Shown one piece after another: positions 1 to 12,542 of a stretch of 64,000 nucleotides of DNA. A program made the position numbers and the translations under genes. The notes beneath the pieces were generated by a model. It was not told the origin of the DNA, made no database searches, and saw only the letters and a list, made by a program, of their open reading frames with translations. The first letter of the stretch is position 1. Every line of letters starts with the position of its first letter. The DNA is from Periconia sp. R9002 (Eukaryota > Ascomycota > Dothideomycetes > Pleosporales > Periconiaceae), in NCBI GenBank assembly GCA_023627715.1, contig JAMAHW010000025.1, positions 62,001-126,000 on the forward strand, read 5' to 3'.

Positions 1-768
1 CTGGTGGTGCCCTGATTGGAGACACAGCTGGTTTCCTCAACGTGCCAAAAATCAAGGGCACTCATACAGCCATGAGGTCTGGCATGCTCGCTGCCGAAGC
101 GACATGGGACGCATTGCGGGAAAATAAGGATGGCACGGTGTTCCTATACGACTACGAAGACAAGTTGCGTAACTCCAGCATCTGGAAAGAACTGAAGCAG
201 GTCCGGAATATGCGACCATCTTTCCACACGCCACTTGGCCTATACGGTGGCATTCTATACTCTGGCTTAGAGGCCTACGTACTGCGAGGCAAAGCACCCT
301 GGACGCTGAAGCACGGGAGCCCTGATCACGCAGCAACCAAGCGTGCCGATCAGTGTAAAAAGATTGAATATCCCAAGCCAGACGGTAAGATCAGTTTTGA
401 CATCTTGACGAGCGTCAGCCGGAGCGGCACCAATCACGAAGAAGATCAGCCTGTCCATTTGCAAGTAAAGGACTGGGATGCGCATGCCCAAAAGGAATGG
501 CCTGCATACAAGGGCGTAGAGAATCGGTTCTGCCCTGCAGGAGTGTACGAATACGTCGAGGACGACAGTAAAGATTTGGGCGTGCGGTTCCAAATCAATG
601 CTCAAAAGTAAGTGCCGATTCCAACATGATATCTTCGAGTCTTGCACGCAGAGCTAACAAGCCCGCAGCTGTGTCCACTGCAAGACATGCGACATCAAAG
701 TGCCAGACCAGGACATCAACTGGAGCACCCCGCAGGGCGGCGAAGGACCCAAGTACGTGTTGACGTAA
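1..768 (+). CDS. Electron transfer flavoprotein-ubiquinone oxidoreductase, C-terminal part (5' partial)
   Basis: This is the mitochondrial inner-membrane flavoprotein that passes electrons from ETF (fatty-acid and amino-acid oxidation) to ubiquinone. Only the last 234 residues are present and the gene runs off the left edge. The frame opens with GDTAGF, typical of the FAD-binding part, followed by [14 protein letters not shown]. The C-terminal 4Fe-4S ligands are visible: the Cys of CPAGVYEY and the three of CVHCKTC. One intron at 608-668 (GTAAGT...CGCAG) splits the Asn codon before CVHC, and translation ends at TAA 766-768. The family call is firm; the N-terminal FAD domain lies outside the window. 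Confidence 0.93.
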
Positions 769-1619
769 AGCGCTGGGGTGAAGTGTGTTATAGCCCTGTA
801 CTTTGGTTTTGTTCATTTGTACATTCAGATTTGCGAATGAGGCGTCTCAGCATTCAAAGGTTTGGAATAACAAAAAAGGCTGGTTTTATTGGGGGGGTGC
901 GCACCGCATGCATGTGCGCAATTTTGCTCTCCGATACCTTGTATGCTTATCACGTAAACCTTATTGTAAATATTACCATATTGCTTTTGCTCCTGCTATT
1001 GCGTCGTTGGCTGTTGCTGTTTGCATGTTCTGGTTGGCTGTTCCCGATGTCCCTTCGATTCGGGTCACAATCACGAGCATCACGTGACCAAGCCAAGCCG
1101 CGCTAGTCGCATCACTTTCGACTTCGCCCTGCGCCCAACCTCGATCAACTTCCACCACCACCCTTTCTTGTCCTTACCGGCCGCACAAGGTAAAAGGCAG
1201 CCCCGTTCGCGATAATTTTGCCCTGCGCATCTTATCGCACCCCTCCACTGCTCCCTCCCCCGCTTGTTCCGGTCCTCCCCGCTGGCCATATTGCTCGTAG
1301 CCAGCACTCCTCTGGAAGAAACCGGGTTCCTCATCCGCGGATAGGACTACCAGGCCAGCAGTAGCATCTACCTCTCTGTCTCCAAGGTACGACATGTCGC
1401 TCACCTCGTTGGATTCGCATTTCCCAGGGAATCTGCGCAGAAGATCCTGCGCAGCCCGGCTCGCTGGCATGCTTTCGCATATTTCTCCTTCCCCACGCGC
1501 TTCTTCCGTTTGGCTTTCACTCCTCGACCCTCATCATGCATTATAGGCTTCATCCCGTCTCTTTGGCTCCACGCTCACATCCTGATCCCAGGCTAGGTTA
1601 CTACAACAAACAATCCACC
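769..1619. promoter_or_regulatory. Intergenic: 3' UTR of ETF-QO and promoter/leader of SR protein gene
   Basis: No protein gene is supported here. The last roughly 450 bases are pyrimidine-rich (CCTCC, CTTTC, TCCCC tracts), as is common in leaders of highly expressed fungal genes. The short ORFs have no recognisable family. Confidence 0.5.
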
Positions 1620-2913
1620 ATGACTACCGAGGTGTCGTCGACCCGACTCTATCTGGGCAACCTCCCCCGCAACGCCAACAAGGCAGACGTCGAGGCCCAT
1701 TTCAAGACACATGGCACTGGCGAGATCAGCGAGATCAAGTTGATGAACGGCTTTGGCTTCATCGAATACACCGACCCAATGGATGCTCGCGACGTTGTTC
1801 CAGGTCAGTATTTTCCGTCTTTGTTTGAGGGATAACGCTAACTCTTTATACAGCATTCCGTATGTATATCTGCATTAGTGACCATGGCAAAGCCAACTAA
1901 CCCTGTCAAAGATGGTTCCGACTTCATGGGCGAACGCCTCATCGTGCAGTTTGCCCGCGGATCTCGCCGCACCGAGAATTTCACTCCACACGAGCGTGCA
2001 GCGCCTCGTCCTCGCCGTACCCCATTCAGGATGAGGATTTCCAATCTTCCGGTCGAGACGAGTTGGCAGGTCAGATTCCCCGATCCTTGGATTTTCCGCA
2101 GTCCTCTAGGCTAGACCCCCCCGTGTTCTGGATTCTTGTCTTTACGCGTACCCTTGCTGCTACTTCTGGATATGGACACAACCTAATCTCGCATGTATAG
2201 GACCTCAAGGATTTTGCGCGTCAATCCGGACTTGATGTCGTCTATTCCGAAGTTGGCCGCGAGCGCGATGGCACCGGGTACGTTCCTCGACGAATATTTA
2301 TCCTGCCGGTTCTAACAAATACAGCTTTGTCGAATACGAGACGGTCCAGGACCTGAAAGGCGCAGTTGAAAAACTGGACCGCCGCGAGTTCAAGGGCCAG
2401 GAGGTTCAATGCACCGAGGATGTCTCTGACCCTCCTCCCCCTCCACCATTCAAGCCCCGTGCCCCCTATGGTGGACCTGGTGGACCAGATGACCGTGGCC
2501 GTGATAGGTACCGATCTCGCTCTCCCGGAGGCCGTCGTGGTTACCCCCCGGCGCCGTACGATGACTACTATGACCGTCGCGGCCCTCCTCGGGGATATAG
2601 CCCACGTAGGGGTGGAGACGATTATCGTAGGCGCTCCCCTCCCCGCGATTTCTATGACAACCGTGACAGGTATGGCGGTCGCGCTTCCCCTCGTGGACGT
2701 GGCCCACCTGATGACTTCCCTCCACCTCGTCCCCGTTATCCCGAGGATCCATACGAGGCGCGCGGTCCCCCGCCCCGTCGCTATGATGACCCTTACATGA
2801 ATGGACACGGTCGTCCTTATGATGCCCGCCCTCCTTCCCCACGTGGACGTCCCCGAAGCCCTGGTGGACGCCCCCCATTTGAGCCTGAGTATCCTCCTCG
2901 AGGTCGCTACTAG
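1620..2913 (+). CDS. SR-type pre-mRNA splicing factor (two RRMs plus Arg-rich tail; Srp2/SRSF1-like)
   Basis: This is an RNA-binding splicing regulator of 337 residues, expected in nuclear speckles. RRM1 starts at residue 9 (RNP2-like LYLGNLP, RNP1-like GFGFIEY). The second domain carries SWQDLKD, the hallmark heptapeptide of the SR pseudo-RRM. The tail is rich in Arg, Gly, Pro, Tyr and RS/SP pairs, a likely substrate of SR protein kinases. Introns lie at 1804-1853, 1860-1911, 2070-2200 and 2278-2324. The second exon is only 6 nt (1854-1859) and supplies part of VPAFHGSDF. The third intron cuts the signature heptapeptide between SWQ and DLKD. The start is the first ATG, preceded by CCACC. A long open frame on the opposite strand is only its shadow. 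Confidence 0.92.
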
Positions 2914-4256
2914 TTCGAGCGTTCTCGCATGGAGTTCATGATCAATGGTCCGAATCGAGAATAGATTTGAAATTGGAGAAATCATATACATGATCTCATC
3001 ATGGATGAAATGGTGCTGTGTTGGAATCGCGCCACACCCTAAAAAATCACATTCTTCCTCTTTGCTTTCTTTCGCTTTGCTGTTGATCAAGGGGAATGTA
3101 TTCTTGGGTCGGATAGTGGAAACAAGACTTTGGCGGCCTTGGAAGAGATATGTAGCCAAGTCCGGGTGGACGAGCGTCGTACGCGACTCGGCATATTGAA
3201 GCGGACTGTTAAATGTAATGCTTGGAGACCAAACACCATTCTTACTCCCAGCCGGTGACAGTCTGTCGATGCTTTGGTTTTCATGTCGCTAGAGGATGAT
3301 CTTTCCTAGTTTCCAAGTTTTCCTATCTTGTCTTTCTTCATAAGTGGGCGACGAGGAATAAGGGTGGCAAAAAAAATGATTCCATTGTATAATTAATCCC
3401 ATTGTGTTTGATTTGACGTCTTTCATATCAGAGTGCTCCCTGTTATTTGTGAAGATGAGTTACTGTTTGCTAGAAGAGAGAGTAGCCTGAGGCTTGGATT
3501 TTTATCTGCTCCGCTCTACTCTGCTCTTATATGCTTTACTTTATTGCTGTGTACTTGTATCCATATGTTTCTTATTATTAATAAGAATCTACTACACGAC
3601 ATTAGGATATTGTAAATACTACAGGTCTACTAAGAGGCCTTTCATCTTACACAACACACATTATAACAAGTCTAAGCCACTACAGCACAAATCTACACCC
3701 GATTACTCTAATTAGCGCACAAGTCTACAATTCACGCCTAGAAGTCTTCGCTTCTAAAGAGAAAGGTCTGTTACCTAGGTTGATGCTAGGAAAATAGAAG
3801 TAGTAGATTATATTATTACAGTTGCAGACTAACAATAACGCCTAGTCTCGAGTTTCACTCACCTTTCTTTATCCCCTTTGCTTTTCAAACTATTTATTAA
3901 TCTCTTCCACCTCTTTCGCTTTAAGATATATAGATCTCGTCTATCCGTACCTGTGGTGTTACGTTATTATCATGTCCATCTTATGCGCGTAGCACTAGAG
4001 TTCTACACTTATTCATTATCCACCTATCTTTACATCTATTCGCGTATAAGCATATTCGCGCTCTTAACAAAGGGAATGACTCAATTCAACTACGTAAATA
4101 ACTTAATCTACGTATTTTAATGTTCTACTACAACGCCATACCTCGGAAAAACGCCACTACGTTAGCCTGCCACGATCCGCCCCACACAAGATCCACCACC
4201 ACATAAAAAAAGATCCACACACACAACCAACCACCACCAAAAAAAAATTCCAAAAA
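2914..4256. other. Gene-poor, AT-rich intergenic stretch
   Basis: About 1.3 kb with no supportable gene. From about 3400 the base composition becomes strongly AT-rich with many TA dinucleotides, and the short open frames have no family resemblance. It looks like decayed repeat DNA, possibly mutated by RIP, although a dinucleotide-index calculation is needed to say so. Confidence 0.4.
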
Positions 4257-4375
4257 ACATACAACAGCAGGTATTCGCTAGTGGTCACCCACCTAACTAC
4301 TAATCCGCCGGTACCATGCTTAAGTACCGCTGAGCGAACGTGAGAGTACAATTCGGATATTGGGCTCATATAGCA
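4257..4375 (-). pseudogene. 5S rRNA pseudogene (3' half preserved, 5' half diverged)
   Basis: Read on the minus strand, the 3' half contains the conserved fungal 5S segments: CGCTCAGCGGTACTTAAG, GGATTAGTAGTTAGGTGGG, TGACCACTAGCGAATACC and TGCTGTTGTATGTTTTTT. The T-run after the GTATGT end is where RNA polymerase III would stop. The 5' half (TATATGAGCCCAATATCC on) matches only loosely and is a few bases short, so helix I pairing is poor. Pezizomycotina usually carry dispersed 5S genes and relics, so a pseudogene is the best call. A diverged functional copy is less likely. Confidence 0.75.
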
Positions 4376-6361
4376 GCAACTAAACAGGAGTATAATGTGG
4401 TATGACGAACATCATTGATCCACCAGTTGCGAATACGTACAGGTTATGTAGATTGAACGTTTTCCATTTATGACAAACTATCTAGAGCTCAAATGGAGGT
4501 AATTGTTGGCCAAATTCCTTCCTCTTCGTCGAACTACTTTGTCGGAGACTCAAATGAGTCGACATTTGGGAACAAAGTCAAGCAAACAACTACTAGATAG
4601 TCCCTGCCGTTGTATCAGTTGATGCGTTTTGTGCGCAGGCTTTCCTGGTTTACCATAACCTCAGTAATCTACTGTCAGTCTGCCTCAACCTGCCCAAAGG
4701 TAACAAACTCTGCCTGTAATAACCACACTCGTACTTTGGCCCACGACAAATACCACGCCGCCAAAAAAGAAGAACACAAAAGATACGTACGGCAGTATAA
4801 AACCACTAAAAACATCGGATATGCTGTTGTAAAGTGGCTGCGTGATGGCAACGGCGAGGAAGAAGGATAGACTGGCCCAAAAAGATTCCAATGTTGTTCT
4901 ATGTAAGTCGAAACCTATTCGCTGTTTTTATCGTAGTTGTTAGAACCTTCAAATGTTGTGTAAAAAAGAAATACTCGCCGGAAGAGGCGACACTGAGGGC
5001 CGTGGCATCGTTTGAGACAATGAATACCATAATGCATAAAGCTGACTGCTAGGTAGTTTTTCGTCGCTCTCGGGCTCACGATGATGGTCCATTTCTGCTT
5101 GCGAGTGTGCAGGAAGTAGAGTTCATGAAATACTACTCTTCTTATTGCTAAGACACTGTGGTATCTCGATTTCGAGCGACCTGCTCAAGATGCAGTGCAA
5201 AGCGAAGTGACTCTTGTGGGAAGAAAGCGTGGATGTGTAGGAAAAAACGAATACGAGATCTACGATCAGCTGATAGCTACGCATCATGGACCAAATCTGC
5301 GTTTCAAGGCTACGGGAAATCCTTGAGAGTGGTTTCATCACGGTCAGACTCATCGTTCCGTCCTGGAATCAAATAAAGAGGGTGTTTCGATATTTTCGAG
5401 CGGACATGAATGCAATGGGGGTGATGGAAGGGTAGGACGTAGTACAACTGTAGCTTATTAATGTAACACAGTAGTCTTAATGGATACTCAATAATGTTCT
5501 GGTCCAGTCTCCTTGAACTTTGAATGTTGTCATGCCCATGGCACTTTAGAATCACTATCTTCATTGGAAACCTTCTGCTTTTGAGTAAATATTGCGATGT
5601 CCAAATGATGAACACATAACAGACCAAGATACTTGAGACACTATCACAAGACTACCAATCACGCAACTCAAAGATAAACAAGACCCAATATCTCTGTCAG
5701 CCTACCTCAACATGTTTAAAGATAACATAGTTAAATTGCGAAATGTGTAGATTCATCTAAAAGCGTTTACAACCCAATTTTTGGATGGTCGGCGCGGCCA
5801 CTTTGATTCAACGTAAAATGACGTTGTTCAATATATCCCATTCTTTTTTCGAAGGCCAACATGGATCAGATGGAATGCAGCGACACGAAGATGCAGCAAC
5901 ACGGTGGACCAGCAATGACGCCAAGGTCCAAACGAGGGTGGGTGCGATAAAGCGCATGGTTGTGGATGAGAACTACCGATGGAGCGGAAACAAGAGAGAC
6001 AAGCGGGACATGCAGTGCATGTTGTAGCCATTCCATCATATCGACGCCTCTTTGCATGGGATTACAATTGGGGTGAGGTGAGGGATGAGGTACTAGCCTT
6101 CAGGTACCAGCAGTAATTAGGTACACACACACAAGCTGAGCCGTATGAGGTGAGGAAAGGTGAGGCGAGAAAGAGGGCAGACATCACTGACGGTCTTGCT
6201 GTGCCTCACACCTACATGTGTCAGTACAAATCACTCCCGTCATAAGATTAGCCGATGGGATAAAATAACACGTGTCTGGCTGGGTGGACATAAGAACTTC
6301 GTGCGGTTTGAGGACCAGATGGTACATCCACCGCCTCCTATGCAGATTGACCGTCGCCACC
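4376..6361. other. Gene-free intergenic region
   Basis: Nearly 2 kb with no gene I can support. A stretch near 4668-4710 resembles one near 5690-5730 (both contain CTGTCAG, CCTCAAC and AAAG-TAAC), with mostly C-to-T or G-to-A differences. It may be two decayed copies of a short repeat. The last roughly 300 bases should hold the promoter of the SDR gene. Confidence 0.35.
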
Positions 6362-7339
6362 ATGTTCAAAGCAATCTGGCAGCAGTATTTCCCTCCCAAG
6401 CCCACGTTCACGGAAAAGAATGTCCCGCCCAGCTGCGGCAAGGTCTTTATCGTCACCGGCGCCAACCAAGGTATCGGGTTGGAATTGGTGAAGATGCTTT
6501 ACCCTACTGGCGCCACTATCTATCTTGCTGGCCGCTCGCGTGAACGCGTCGAACAAGCCATCCAGGAGGTCACTGAAACCCAGAAACCAACTACTCCGGC
6601 AACCCTAAAGTTTCTGTACCTGGACCTCAGCAATCTTACCACTGTCAAAGCCTCAGCAGCCGCATTCGCTGCCCAGGAGTCCCGCCTAGACAAGCTTTGG
6701 AACAATGCAGGCATTGGCGGCAATCCTGAAGGTACAACAACCGCTCAAAACATTGAGGGCCACGTAGGAATTAACTGCGTTGCGCCCCTTCTTTTTACCC
6801 AGGAACTTCTTCCCCAATTGCAGGAAGCAGCTGCTAAAACTGCCGAACCGGGCAGCGTGCGCATCATCTGGTCAAGCTCTTTAATGATTGAAACAATGTC
6901 TCCTCCAGGCGGCCTGCAGTACGAACACCTTGAAAAGGGCAAAACTACGAACTCAAATCGCGACTACTCCATGTCTAAGGTCGGCAACTGGTATCTCGCT
7001 GTCGAGGCTGCCCAGCGCTGGGCTAAGTACGGCATCGTCAGCGTCGTGCAAAACCCTGGCAACCTCAAGACGAACATATACTCCCACCAATCTAAGCTTC
7101 TTATGGCTCTCCTGAACCTAATACTCTATGAGCCCAAGATGGGCGGATACACGCTCTTATACTCTGGCTTTACTTCTGACGTGGGCATTGATAAGAACAA
7201 CGGCGCGTACATCCGTCCTTTTGGTGTTCTATCCCCCAACGGTCGCCAGGACATCTACAAAAAGATATCCGAGGGGGCGCCGAGCGAGTTCTGGGACTGG
7301 TGTGAGAAGAAATACCAACCTTATCTGTTAAGCGGATAG
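6362..7339 (+). CDS. Short-chain dehydrogenase/reductase (WW-oxidoreductase/retinol-dehydrogenase-like)
   Basis: This is an NAD(P)-dependent oxidoreductase of 325 residues in one exon. The Rossmann motif TGANQGIG lies near residue 33, the NNAG motif follows (WNNAGIGG), the catalytic Ser is in WSSS and the YSMSK motif gives the active-site Tyr and Lys. The start is the ATG in the context GCCACCATG; the frame is open further upstream but without a better start. The N-terminal MFKAIWQQYFPPKPTFTEKN pattern and C-terminal extension are typical of fungal SDRs of unknown substrate. No clear link to the transporter locus on its right is visible, since the two genes converge. Confidence 0.88.
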   Translation: MFKAIWQQYFPPKPTFTEKNVPPSCGKVFIVTGANQGIGLELVKMLYPTGATIYLAGRSRERVEQAIQEVTETQKPTTPATLKFLYLDLSNLTTVKASAAAFAAQESRLDKLWNNAGIGGNPEGTTTAQNIEGHVGINCVAPLLFTQELLPQLQEAAAKTAEPGSVRIIWSSSLMIETMSPPGGLQYEHLEKGKTTNSNRDYSMSKVGNWYLAVEAAQRWAKYGIVSVVQNPGNLKTNIYSHQSKLLMALLNLILYEPKMGGYTLLYSGFTSDVGIDKNNGAYIRPFGVLSPNGRQDIYKKISEGAPSEFWDWCEKKYQPYLLSG

Positions 7340-7831
7340 ATATTCAATTTTCAAATCCCGGCGAACACTACTATAGCTTTTGTTCATCCACGTGGATGAT
7401 TTTTTGAATGTCAATACCCACGGTCACGTGGCTCCATGTACCACCTTCCCGAGGTCCATGAGCACTGCTCCGTCTCTCAATCAATCACTTTCTCCTGCAC
7501 TCAGTTGCTCCTCTTCGTGTCCCCCAAGAATGATCATATGCTTGCGGACGCTGCTGGAGCCAAACGTCTTGAGCACAGTGGATCTCTGATTCCCATCCGA
7601 ATAATTCGTGCCGCAGATAGATGTGCACGCATCCGCATACTATAGCTGTATGATTGTTAATGATTGCAAAGACCGTTGACGAGCTGTAGACATACAAGAT
7701 ACCAAACAGAAAGAGGACAGACAACTTTAATCTAGCTTTCAGGGGCTGGTTTGACTTCCATATAATCCGCTGCGGAAGTCATTCAGTTTGGAAAGACCCA
7801 TGTTAAATGTGGGTCTGTTCTTTTCTTTAAG
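7340..7831. other. Convergent 3' intergenic region
   Basis: This lies between the 3' ends of the SDR and the ABC transporter. No gene or strong repeat is seen; both transcripts should terminate here. Confidence 0.4.
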
Positions 7832-10800
7832 CTAGAATACAATGAGTTTCCCGCTCTCCTTCTTTATAACACTTCCACACATGGCTCGAAACAAGCCATT
7901 CTTCTCCCATAGCTCCAATGGCGTGCCGCACTCCTCCATACGACCTTTTTCCAAAACCACAATCTTATCAAAATCAATAATCGTGCTAAGCCGATGTGCA
8001 ATCACGATCAACGTGCTGTTTGGAAAGCTTGAACGAATGCTACGTTGTACGAGAGCATCGGTGGCAGCATCAACAGCCGACGTAGCCTCGTCGAAGATGA
8101 TGATTTTCGGCCTCGACACAATGGTGCGAGCGATGTTGATAAGTTGCTTTTGGCCTTGAGAGAGGTTTCTGCCCGCTTTGGAAATGGAGCATAAAAGATT
8201 GGAGAAATCGACATTGTGGTTCTCGTGGGTTGTGGCTCCATTTTGAGAACAAGCGGGAATTTCTTTGATGAGCTGGACTTTCGCGAGAGCAGCGTACAGC
8301 TCATTGTCGGTGTATTTGTCGAAAGGATCAAGATTAGAGCGGAGTGTTCCTGAAAAGAGAATAGGATTCTGAGAGATGATGGAAAGGCGTGACCTCAAGT
8401 GATTCAGCGCGACATTCGAGATATCAAGCCCATCTATCGCGATATGACCTGCTCTAATTTCCAAGCACCGAAAGAGAGCAAGCGCGAAGGATGATTTACC
8501 TGCTCCCGTGCGTCCCACAATAGCCACGCGCGCGTTGTCTTCGACCGTGAACGAGATATCATGAAGAACTGAAGACGTGTGCGACGCATAACCCACATTC
8601 AACTTGTGAATTTCTATCTTTCCATGCGCTGGCCAGGATGCTGGCGGGATTTTTCCAGTCACAGATTCTGTTTCAATATTCATGTATTCGTGGAGACGTT
8701 CCATGGAGCTCATATCTAGTTCCAGTTCTCCATAGGACCGGACCACCCAACGTATACTTTCCGAGAAATCGAGTACCAAAGATAGCATCAACCCGGCTAA
8801 AGCTGCATCAATATAAGTATCAAACGTAATCGCAAGGCCAACGACAAGGCAAAAAGCAGCTGCGATAATCGCCATGCGAAAGCTCATCCATCTGTTCACA
8901 AGCCAGGTGTAAAACGTCGTCATAGTCCAACGATCTGTCAGCTCATGCATCTTCTCCAAGTAGAGATGCGTTTGTCGGGATGCACGTATCACTTTAATGC
9001 CCTCTAAGGTGGAATCGAAAAGCTCGAAAACAGGTGATCTGGCCAAACTTTCCATGCGTTTGAGTGGACGGCTAGCGTTCAGGTATCGTGCGCCGAGATA
9101 TAGACCTGCCAAGACGAAAGGTATAGCAGGGGCTATGAGATATGTGCAAGCAGAAAATGAGGCAATGCATATTCCCAGAAGCTTCAGCATGTTGGTGAGA
9201 AACAGGGTCCAGTTAAGTGGAACACGTTGGTCTAGAATATTCATATCCGCTGTGAAGCGGTTCATGATTCTTCCTGTGGGTATGGAATCTAACCATTGCA
9301 ATGGAGCATGAAGAACTTTGGAGAGGAGATCGCTGAATACGGTCTTGCTGGCTTTGATGGAGAGACGGTAGATCCAGAAGTCGCGTACGATCCCGAGGAT
9401 GGCAATGCCTGCTGATATGATGACGTAGATTCCCAAATAGAAATATAGACTCAGATCAGGGTGGGGTTGAGCGAATGGGCTGTAGTTATTACTGCTTTGT
9501 TGGTATAAGTATAAAGAGGAGTCGTGATTGGAGGTCCAGATGCGTATCCACCATGCTCGACCTGGAAACCATTAGAATTTGATGAGTGGAGGAGTCACGT
9601 AGACTCCCAAGTCCCGGAACCTGGATGCAAGAAACACATATCCTCATGAACTGTCATAACAGCATCGATCGGAAACTTACCTAGCATAAGGGCTTCATAA
9701 GCAGAGAATAGAACCAAGCAGATGGCGCATAGAGATATTCCCCCGCTGCGATTCAGATACGACACGTAAACACGCCTTTTGACAGATCCAATTTCACGCG
9801 TCTCGTCAGGAATAAACTTTATGGCGGATTCTGTACGAGGTAATCTGATCTGTTCGATCTCATTGTCTTCCGTAAGCTCATCGGTGACATGATCGAGTAT
9901 CTCCCGTCGTTTTGGCACAAAGCACGAAGCCTTTCCCATTTCAAGCTCAACGACGTATTCTGCAGAAGATAAGACTAAACCTGCACTGTGGGTGGCAAGA
10001 ATCCGTGTTCTTCCCACACACAAAGTGCCGGTGATGCAGTTCTCTAATATCCAGCGACTAACTTTGGTGTCCACAGCACTGAATATGTCTTCTAATATGA
10101 GTATCTCTGCACGGGAATAGACTGCTCTTGCAAGGGTTATTCGCCATCTCTGACCCCCACTCAGATTCACGCCGCTTCGTCCTAGTTCAGTACCATCGCC
10201 GTCAGGCAAGATATCAAGATCGAGATATAAAGCGCACGCGTGAATGACTTCATCATAGCGTTTCTGGTTGAATGGAGCCCCGAATAGGATGTTGTCTTTC
10301 AATGAACCAGCATAGAGCCAAGGGTTTTGGCTCACGTATGCTACAGACCCTTTGACAATCCACTGATCTTCTAAAATGAGTGTATCACAAGTAAGGGGAC
10401 CCGCTGCCGTGGGAACAGAGATAGTGCCACCGATTAGGTTGGCTTCCCCGAGAATTGCGGAAAGTAGAAGGCTTTTCCCACTCCCAGTCTTTCCCAGCAC
10501 TATAGTGAGCTGCCCTGGGGGGAACTCTATATCGAGATCTTGCAGAGTGAATTGGTCCCCAGAAAGACGTTTTCTCTCGGTGAACCAACCGATAGTAGCT
10601 CCTTGAAAACTGATGACATGGCCTCCGCTCGATGTTTCCTCAATATCCGGTTGTCTAAGATACTCGTTAATCCTAGCGATGGAAATCAATGTATCGACAA
10701 CTAATGCGATCAATTCCGGAACAATCTCAAGCGTGTTCTGCAAAGAACTAAGGACAGCAAGGGTAACAAAAGCCACTGATGGCGACAGAGTACCGTTTTT

Positions 10801-12542
10801 CATGACATAGACTACAAGTGTAGTCGTCGCCATAAGAATATTGCCCAGCCTCCAAAACCCAGCTATCGCGCTGTCTGTGATGAAGCACTTCCATAGAGCG
10901 TCCAGTTCGAGCTTCCTTGACGCAAGTAATTTTTCCTCCCATTGTGACTCAAGTGCGGACAATTTGATCTGGCGTATTCCCAAAAGAAGCTCGGAGAGGA
11001 GGCTAATTTTGGCGTCTCGTAACCTCATTAACGTTTTGGACTGCGTCCCAAGCAGCTTGGAACTCCAGCTGCTGACCATCGTAATAACTAGCCAAGCTGC
11101 TATTCCAGAGGCTACGGGAATTCCACCAATGGTTTTTGCCAGATAAACAGAGAAGAACGATAGCTTCAATAGAGAATTTAGAATGAAAAACTGGTACTGA
11201 AAGAAGTATGTGATTCGTTCTGCGTCGACACCAATGAGATTTGCGACTTTTTCACTTTGCTTTTCAGGATATTGTCTAGGATCGGTGGGATCGGCGGATT
11301 TTTTGAGGTTGTGGATGTCATCGCCTTCTGTATCAGATGTTCTGGTTTGTGCAGATGCCATATCTTTTCGCCGAAGTGATTTTTCGAACACCAGAGCTGT
11401 TAACTGCACCCTAATGGGTAATGCTAAACGAGAAAGAGAATACCAGAAAAGACAGCCTTCCATCCACTGCATCTTGTAATTAGTTCGGTCGTCAGGAAAG
11501 ACGTGGTAATGACGATACTCACAGCATCGAGTAGGTTGAAGAGAGATATTTGAAGTATCAGACTTATAAGCCCGAGATCAACCGGGCCTCCCGTCTTCCG
11601 ATGTTGCAACAAGTCCAAAGATTTTGAAAAAGTCAAAAACGGCAAGATACTCACCAGGCAGCGCATCCCCGTGACAAGCCATGAGACACCAAACAGTGCT
11701 TTATATTGATGTATCAGATTCATCAATAGGGTACCACGATGGGCCGTCTCTTTCCAATCATCATATAATCGACGGGATTGAAGCTTATAGTCTGGATGAT
11801 TGACATCGTTTTGGTGTAGGTCTATGCTCGAGGAAGCTTGCGACAGAAGTGGTTCGACCCAGGCCCAGGTGAATCTACTGAGAGCCGACACAACTCTCTC
11901 CCGGTCGACAGAGTGACCTCGCACAGTCACATCGGAACTTCTGGGTATGCTGATGCATAGTATTGCCAAGACTACACTCGATGCACTGTTGATAATCCAA
12001 GCCCCAAACACCAGGTATGAGTTATGCGGAGACGACGCTAACCCATGGGGAAAACGTGAAAAAGAAAGGATGGAGACAGCTGTGGAAGATATGAAGAGCC
12101 AGACTCCGAGACGGTATAATTTAATAGATGATTGAGCGGTAGCTGCATAACAGCCATGGATAAAAATGATAGTCTATACGAGCAGAATGTAAGCGGAGCT
12201 AAAACTGCGCAGAACCTGACTTACCCAAGCAAACAGAAGTGAAGCATATCTCCAATGTTCTCTACCGCGATTCAGTCGTATGTATTCTAGAATAAAGATA
12301 GGAAAGGAGCTTGCCAGTCCTAAGACGGAGACCATAAATATAGCGAGAGAAATTGCCCGGTGGGGGACATTGTCAGTCGACTCGAATGAAGTGAATTCGT
12401 TGTCGTTCCCATAAAGCCAACGATGGAGTGCGCTGTTACGGAATCGAGATAATGATGAAGCAATAGCCAGGAAGCATGAAATGGTAATTGTTGTCAAAGC
12501 TACCAAGGCAATGGCATCCTCCAGCTCTTGCGATTCCCTCAT
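7832..12542 (-). CDS. ABCC-type (MRP-like) full ABC transporter
   Basis: This is a membrane exporter of 1496 residues. Exons are 12225-12542, 11523-12173, 9681-11472 and 7832-9561; introns of 51, 50 and 119 nt keep frame. The layout is an N-terminal membrane region (TMD0-like), TMD1, NBD1, TMD2, NBD2. NBD1 has Walker A GKTGSGKS (about residue 649), signature LSGGQ (about 759) and Walker B ILILED. NBD2 has GRTGAGKS (about 1268), LSQGQ (about 1389) and IIIFDEATSAVD. WWIRIWT at the third exon junction is typical of fungal ABCC proteins. A possible 5'-UTR intron (donor GTAAGT near 12594) precedes the ATG. It shares a locus with the ATP-grasp-like, dioxygenase and ligase genes, so it may export their product. 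Confidence 0.92.

Noticed and set aside
2242..3159. 305-residue open frame on the minus strand
   Set aside because: It lies opposite the SR protein's Arg/Gly-rich tail, has biased composition and no family motif, and is a shadow of the real gene.
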